Translations under genes and position numbers: made by a program
The notes under the pieces: generated by a model
Seen by the model: the letters and a program-made list of their open reading frames with translations, nothing else
Told to the model about the DNA's origin: nothing
The model's database searches: none
In this document: positions 60,672-64,000 of the stretch, piece by piece
Position numbering within the stretch: the stretch's first letter is position 1
How the letters are laid out: every line of letters starts with the position of its first letter
From: an uncultured Clostridia bacterium
GTDB taxonomy: Bacteria > Bacillota > Clostridia > TANB77 > CAG-508
Assembly (NCBI GenBank): GCA_934120045.1
Contig: CAKOTF010000007.1
Location: forward strand, 19,231-83,230
Direction of reading: 5' to 3'
DNA: 64,000 nucleotides

Positions 60672-60715
60672 AACAAGTCTACCTGAATTAGGTAGACTTG
60701 TTGCTTTTATTTTTA
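60672..60715 (+). terminator. Terminator of cassette 5
   Basis: A perfect 13-pair stem AACAAGTCTACCT (60672-60684) / AGGTAGACTTGTT (60690-60702), loop GAATT, then a T-rich tract. The ruvA -35 box begins inside its right arm. Confidence 0.92.
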
Positions 60716-60729
60716 TTTTGATATATAAT
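60701..60729 (+). promoter_or_regulatory. Sigma-A promoter of ruvA
   Basis: TTGCTT (60701-60706), 17-bp spacer, TATAAT (60724-60729). The -35 overlaps the end of the cassette 5 terminator stem. Confidence 0.65.
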
Positions 60730-60764
60730 CCTACTATAAATTCACATGAAAGGAAAATATAATT

Positions 60765-61367
60765 ATGTTTGCATATATAAAAGGATTACTTGAGATGAAA
60801 TCAAGTGGATATATTGTTATAGATATTAATGGTTTAGGTTATAAAATTTTTATGTCACAAAATAATATTGACACAATTGGAGAATTACATAATATCATAA
60901 AAGTATTTACATATGTAAAAGTTAGAGAAGATGATATAAGTATATTTGGTTTTAAAACTCAAGAAGAATTAAAAATGTTTGAATTACTTATTTCTGTTAG
61001 TGGTGTTGGAGCTAAAAGTGCATTAGTAATGCTTTCTTGTATAGAACCTTCTGATTTTGCAATTGCAGTAATTTCAAATGATGTAAAAGTTCTTACAAAA
61101 GTTCCTGGAATAGGAAATAAATCTGCTCAAAGAATTATTCTTGAATTAAAAGATAAACTAAAAGAAGAACAAATTGAAGAAAAAATCGAAAATTTACCAA
61201 AGAAAACTAAAGATAATAGTGAAAACATTAATGAGGCTATCTCAGGTCTAATGGTTTTAGGATATTCTAAAAAAGACATCGAAAAGGCATTTGAACATCT
61301 TGATATTGATAATTTATCTATTGAGGATTTAATCAAAAAAGGATTAATCTTATTATCACAAAAATAA
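60765..61367 (+). CDS. ruvA: Holliday junction DNA helicase subunit RuvA
   Basis: Tetrameric protein that binds Holliday junctions and loads RuvB. The 200-residue protein has the N-terminal OB fold (MFAYIKGLLEMKSSGYIVID), tandem helix-hairpin-helix motifs (LISVSGVGAKSALVML, LTKVPGIGNKSAQRIILEL) and the C-terminal domain III (ISGLMVLGYSKKDIEKAFEH). AAAGGA precedes the ATG. The usual partner ruvB does not follow; instead a terminator is found, so ruvB must lie elsewhere. Confidence 0.97.
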   Translation: MFAYIKGLLEMKSSGYIVIDINGLGYKIFMSQNNIDTIGELHNIIKVFTYVKVREDDISIFGFKTQEELKMFELLISVSGVGAKSALVMLSCIEPSDFAIAVISNDVKVLTKVPGIGNKSAQRIILELKDKLKEEQIEEKIENLPKKTKDNSENINEAISGLMVLGYSKKDIEKAFEHLDIDNLSIEDLIKKGLILLSQK

Positions 61368-61370
61368 TAC

Positions 61371-61411
61371 AATCTCCTATTTATGTTGTGAAACATGAAT
61401 AGGAGATTTTT
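61371..61411 (+). terminator. Terminator of ruvA
   Basis: AATCTCCTATT (61371-61381) pairs with AATAGGAGATT (61398-61408), extended inward by ATGTT/AACAT, then TTTTT. Confidence 0.88.
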
Positions 61412-62144
61412 AAAACATTATACTATTTCCGTATTTTTTTAACCATTCATCTATTTCTTTATAATTAGTAATATACTTTTCTACTAAATTATAAAAGTCT
61501 GTATTATGATACTTATATTTCATGTGACATAATTCATGAACAATTATCGCATCAACTTTATCTATTGATAACATTATTAATCTTGATGAAAAATATAAAT
61601 TCTTTTTATTTGGCATACAACTTCCATATCTTGTTGTTGCATCCCTTATTTTTACTTCATTATACTTGAATCCTGTTATTTCACACCAGAATGGTAACCT
61701 TTGTAATATTAAAATTTCTGTATTTTTTTTTAGTATTTTCTTAATAATTTTATCAATAGATTTTTTTATAACATCTTGTTCAACATTTTCAGGTACTTTA
61801 ACAATTAACTGTTCTTTTTCTTCATCTATTTCTACATTTTCTTCTAATTTGTTTGTATATTCTCTAACTATAGAAAACTCTTTTCCCTTATAAAAAATCT
61901 TTTCTCCACTTTCCCATTGTTTTATTGAACTTATTTCAGAAGATATTATTTTCTTATATTTATCATATATATTCTGTTCCTCAACCTTCAAAATTTCCAT
62001 CATTTTTTTTGCTGATAGTCTTGTTGGTTTTGTTATATTTAAAATATTTCCTTTAAAATATATTTTTACAGATTTTGAATTTGAATAATTTTTTATATTT
62101 ATTGGTATTTGTAAATCTTTTATTTTTATATATTTTTGAGTCAT
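61410..62144 (-). CDS. YgjP-like (SprT/M48-type) zinc metallopeptidase domain protein
   Basis: A 244-residue protein of the YgjP/DUF45 family. The zinc motif is VHELCHMKYKYHNTDF (HExxH plus a downstream His), preceded by the family stretch DATTRYGSCMPNKKNLYFSSRL. The N-terminal half is a charged, partly beta domain (SVKIYFKGNILNITKPTRL). Cytoplasmic; substrate unknown. Genes 62153 and 62879 lie close upstream on the same strand (8- and 21-base gaps), so the three plus rbgA may be one operon. Confidence 0.9.
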   Translation of the reverse strand: MTQKYIKIKDLQIPINIKNYSNSKSVKIYFKGNILNITKPTRLSAKKMMEILKVEEQNIYDKYKKIISSEISSIKQWESGEKIFYKGKEFSIVREYTNKLEENVEIDEEKEQLIVKVPENVEQDVIKKSIDKIIKKILKKNTEILILQRLPFWCEITGFKYNEVKIRDATTRYGSCMPNKKNLYFSSRLIMLSIDKVDAIIVHELCHMKYKYHNTDFYNLVEKYITNYKEIDEWLKKYGNSIMF

Positions 62145-62152
62145 TCTTTCAC

Positions 62153-62857
62153 CTATTCCACTTCAATTAAACCACCATAATCTATTACATCTAATCCTTT
62201 AAATTCTATTATTTCTAGATTTTTTGCATTTATAAAGTTTCTTATTTTGTTTTGAGAATCGATTTTCGATAAATCGCCAAAAACAATTATTTTATCATCA
62301 ATTCTAACAATACATCCACCTATAAAACCATTCTTTTCACTGTAGTTATTTTCTTTTAATAATTTAATATCCAATCTTTCATTCAAATATAAAGTATCTA
62401 TTCCATGTTTTTGCAAAATTTTATTTAAGCCTTTATCAGTCACAATTGCAGAATTATCATCAATTACAGCAATAGAACAATTTGTATATCCTTGTATTGT
62501 ATTTATTAATTCAAAGTTATTATCAATTAATTTTTGTTTTAAAATTTTATCTGTATATTCTAAATTATGTATAGCCTTTTTTCCTATTATGCAAACATTA
62601 TATCTTATATCAAAAGGATATGGAATTAATATTTTTTCTTCTCCATAAACTAAATTTGAAATACCTTTAAAAACTTGAGTTGGTTCTACAATAATTTCAT
62701 TTCTAACTTTACATGCAAAAATATCTACATGTGATGATATCTCTGGATATACATCATTATTTGTTTGAACTTCTATAATTTCATATCCCATATCTTGAAG
62801 TTTTTGTTTTTCTATTTTCCTCATTCTTTTATCAATAATTACTTTTTTATTTGACAT
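62153..62857 (-). CDS. GME-fold hypothetical protein (DUF6873-like)
   Basis: A 234-residue protein that resembles the guanidine-modifying-enzyme fold used by arginine deiminase and amidinotransferase relatives, through SSHVDIFACKV (a His-x-Asp pair), repeated short alpha/beta units (VKV-, IAVIDDNSAIVTDKGL) and the terminal DYGGLIEVE. I place it in the DUF6873 group of Clostridia from memory of the family; no activity is known. AAGGAG precedes the ATG. Lies between rbgA and the YgjP-like gene. Confidence 0.65.
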   Translation of the reverse strand: MSNKKVIIDKRMRKIEKQKLQDMGYEIIEVQTNNDVYPEISSHVDIFACKVRNEIIVEPTQVFKGISNLVYGEEKILIPYPFDIRYNVCIIGKKAIHNLEYTDKILKQKLIDNNFELINTIQGYTNCSIAVIDDNSAIVTDKGLNKILQKHGIDTLYLNERLDIKLLKENNYSEKNGFIGGCIVRIDDKIIVFGDLSKIDSQNKIRNFINAKNLEIIEFKGLDVIDYGGLIEVE

Positions 62858-62878
62858 TATTATAATAGTACTCCTTAA

Positions 62879-63829
62879 TTATTCTGGAAGCTCTAATGTA
62901 ATATTTCCTAATTTTCCACTTCTAAAATCATCTAAGATTAATTTTGAAGTTCTTTCATCATCAATTCTTCCACCTAATATTGCTCCTCTTTTTTTACCTA
63001 TTAATTGCATAATTTCATATATGTTTTCATTTTTCGCTTGATCTTGCTTTAAAATTTCTTCTATTTGTTCTTCATTTAGAGAATATCTTTGCAATAAATT
63101 ACTTTTATAATTTTCTAACATAAATTTTATTAATGTATATGCAACTTCTGTTAATTCCAATATATCATCTTTTATTGTTCCTGTTATCGCTAAATTCATT
63201 GCAACTTTTTCATTTTCAAATTTCGGCCATAATACGCCTGGTGTATCTAATAATTCTATTTTATCATTTATTCGTATCCATTGTTTCTGCTTTGTTACTC
63301 CTGGTTTATTACCTACTTCTGCTGATGTTTTCTTTGATATTCTATTTATAAATGATGATTTTCCTACATTTGGAATTCCAACAATCATTACTCTTATTTT
63401 TCTTCCAATACGGCCTTTATCAGCCATTTTTTGCATATCTTCTTCCATTATTTTTTGAATTTGCCTTGTTGTTTCATTTATTCCTTTACCTGTTAATGAA
63501 TCTGCTAATACTATTTTTTGACCTTTTTTATTAAAATATTCTATCCATTTTTCTGTTTTTACTTTATCTGACAAATCACATTTGTTTAACACTATTACCT
63601 TTTTCTTATTTTGTGTTATTTGCCTTATATCCGGATTTTGACTTGAATTTGGTATTCGTGCATCAAGTATTTCTACTACTACATCTATCATCTTTAAATC
63701 TTCTGTTATTTGTCTTCTAGTTTTCGCCATATGTCCTGGAAACCAGTTGATACTCGTTGATGGTAAACTTTTTTGACTATCATTATTTTTCTTTTCTGCT
63801 CTGATTTTTCTTTTTTGGTACATATCCAT
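62879..63829 (-). CDS. rbgA: Ribosome biogenesis GTPase RbgA (YlqF)
   Basis: Circularly permuted GTPase needed for late 50S subunit assembly. The 316-residue protein has the start motif INWFPGHMAKTRRQI, then G4 NKCDL, G5 DSLTG, and after them G1 GIPNVGKSSF and G3 DTPGVLWP, the permuted order G4-G5-G1-G2-G3. The C-terminal domain includes LNEEQIEEIL. The ATG at 63829 is six bases behind AGAAGTG; a GTG at 63838 is the alternative. First gene of the rbgA-GME-YgjP cluster. Confidence 0.96.
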   Translation of the reverse strand: MDMYQKRKIRAEKKNNDSQKSLPSTSINWFPGHMAKTRRQITEDLKMIDVVVEILDARIPNSSQNPDIRQITQNKKKVIVLNKCDLSDKVKTEKWIEYFNKKGQKIVLADSLTGKGINETTRQIQKIMEEDMQKMADKGRIGRKIRVMIVGIPNVGKSSFINRISKKTSAEVGNKPGVTKQKQWIRINDKIELLDTPGVLWPKFENEKVAMNLAITGTIKDDILELTEVAYTLIKFMLENYKSNLLQRYSLNEEQIEEILKQDQAKNENIYEIMQLIGKKRGAILGGRIDDERTSKLILDDFRSGKLGNITLELPE

Positions 63830-63898
63830 TTTAATCACTTCTTTCTATTTCATTTTATTTTAAAAAATACTTAAAAAAGTACTTTCAGATTTTGCCCT

Positions 63899-64000
63899 TT
63901 AACTAGATGATATTATATCATAGTTTTGTTTATTTATAAAGTCAAGAGCCTCAAAATATTTATCTTCATATTTGAATATTACTTTTATATTACCATCTTC
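63899..64000 (-). CDS. C-terminal end of an unidentified gene (cut by window edge)
   Basis: Thirty-three codons and a TAA stop, open to the right edge, reading EDGNIKVIFKYEDKYFEALD and ending YDIISSS. Too short to identify. Located 69 bases upstream of rbgA on the same strand; rplS, lepB or similar genes often occupy this place, but nothing here supports those names. Confidence 0.6.
   Translation of the reverse strand, partial: EDGNIKVIFKYEDKYFEALDFINKQNYDIISSS

Overview
The window is a 64 kb piece of a very AT-rich, low-GC Gram-positive chromosome, most likely from an anaerobic, endospore-forming member of the Clostridia. The reasons are sigma-E with its activating protease SpoIIGA, the phosphatase SpoIIE, a GerS-like protein, a glmS ribozyme, DUF4364, a PFL-type activase, and near-consensus sigma-A promoters, several with an extended -10. 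Hand counts of 60-base lines give about 22-23% GC in core genes (3601-3660, 60901-60960). There is no rRNA, IS element, integrase, prophage or CRISPR array. One tRNA, Thr(CGT), is present.

Layout. 1-9 kb: 5' end of rpoB, an ORFan, ribozyme-controlled glmS, an M23 endopeptidase, an RluA-type pseudouridine synthase, tRNA-Thr and an ORFan gene pair. 9-20 kb: an orphan WalR-like regulator, a methionine gamma-lyase-like enzyme, then a minus-strand division and sporulation block (ftsQ, two DUF881 genes, sbp, ftsA, ftsZ, spoIIGA, sigE) and a radical-SAM activase. 20-34 kb: a small secreted ORFan, mazF, gerS-like, a pilin/FGE-like surface protein, DUF4364-nth, asnB, a two-component system, a thymidylate-kinase-like gene, M18 and M23 peptidases and hypotheticals. 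34-44 kb: oapA with a probable OLE RNA, spoIIE, a WG-repeat protein, a double-OB SSB, a zeta/epsilon-type toxin-antitoxin pair and a polysaccharide deacetylase. 44-64 kb: another ORFan, a helicase operon with a sigma4/alphaCTD-like protein, a stand-alone small RNA, an rRNA methylase, mfd, topB, a split TauE/SafE permease, rarA, a fifth ORFan cassette, ruvA, a YgjP-like peptidase, a GME-fold protein and rbgA.

How the genes work together. The ftsQ-to-ftsZ block supplies the division machinery. SpoIIE (sigma-F activation), SpoIIGA plus sigma-E (mother-cell programme), and the GerS-like and deacetylase proteins point to sporulation and germination. nth, mfd, ruvA, rarA, topB and ssb give a repair and recombination set. 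M23 enzymes, GlmS and the deacetylase serve the cell wall.

The most unusual pattern is five dispersed gene cassettes (about 1.4-2.7, 7.7-9.1, 19.5-20.1, 44.1-45.4 and 60.2-60.7 kb). Each holds one or two genes I cannot assign to a family, with GC content above the surroundings (roughly 33-52% in sampled lines), a private sigma-A promoter with exact 17-bp spacing, usually a small hairpin at the predicted 5' end of the message, and its own hairpin terminator. They look like chromosomal equivalents of phage morons. The second notable element is the probable OLE RNA/OapA locus.
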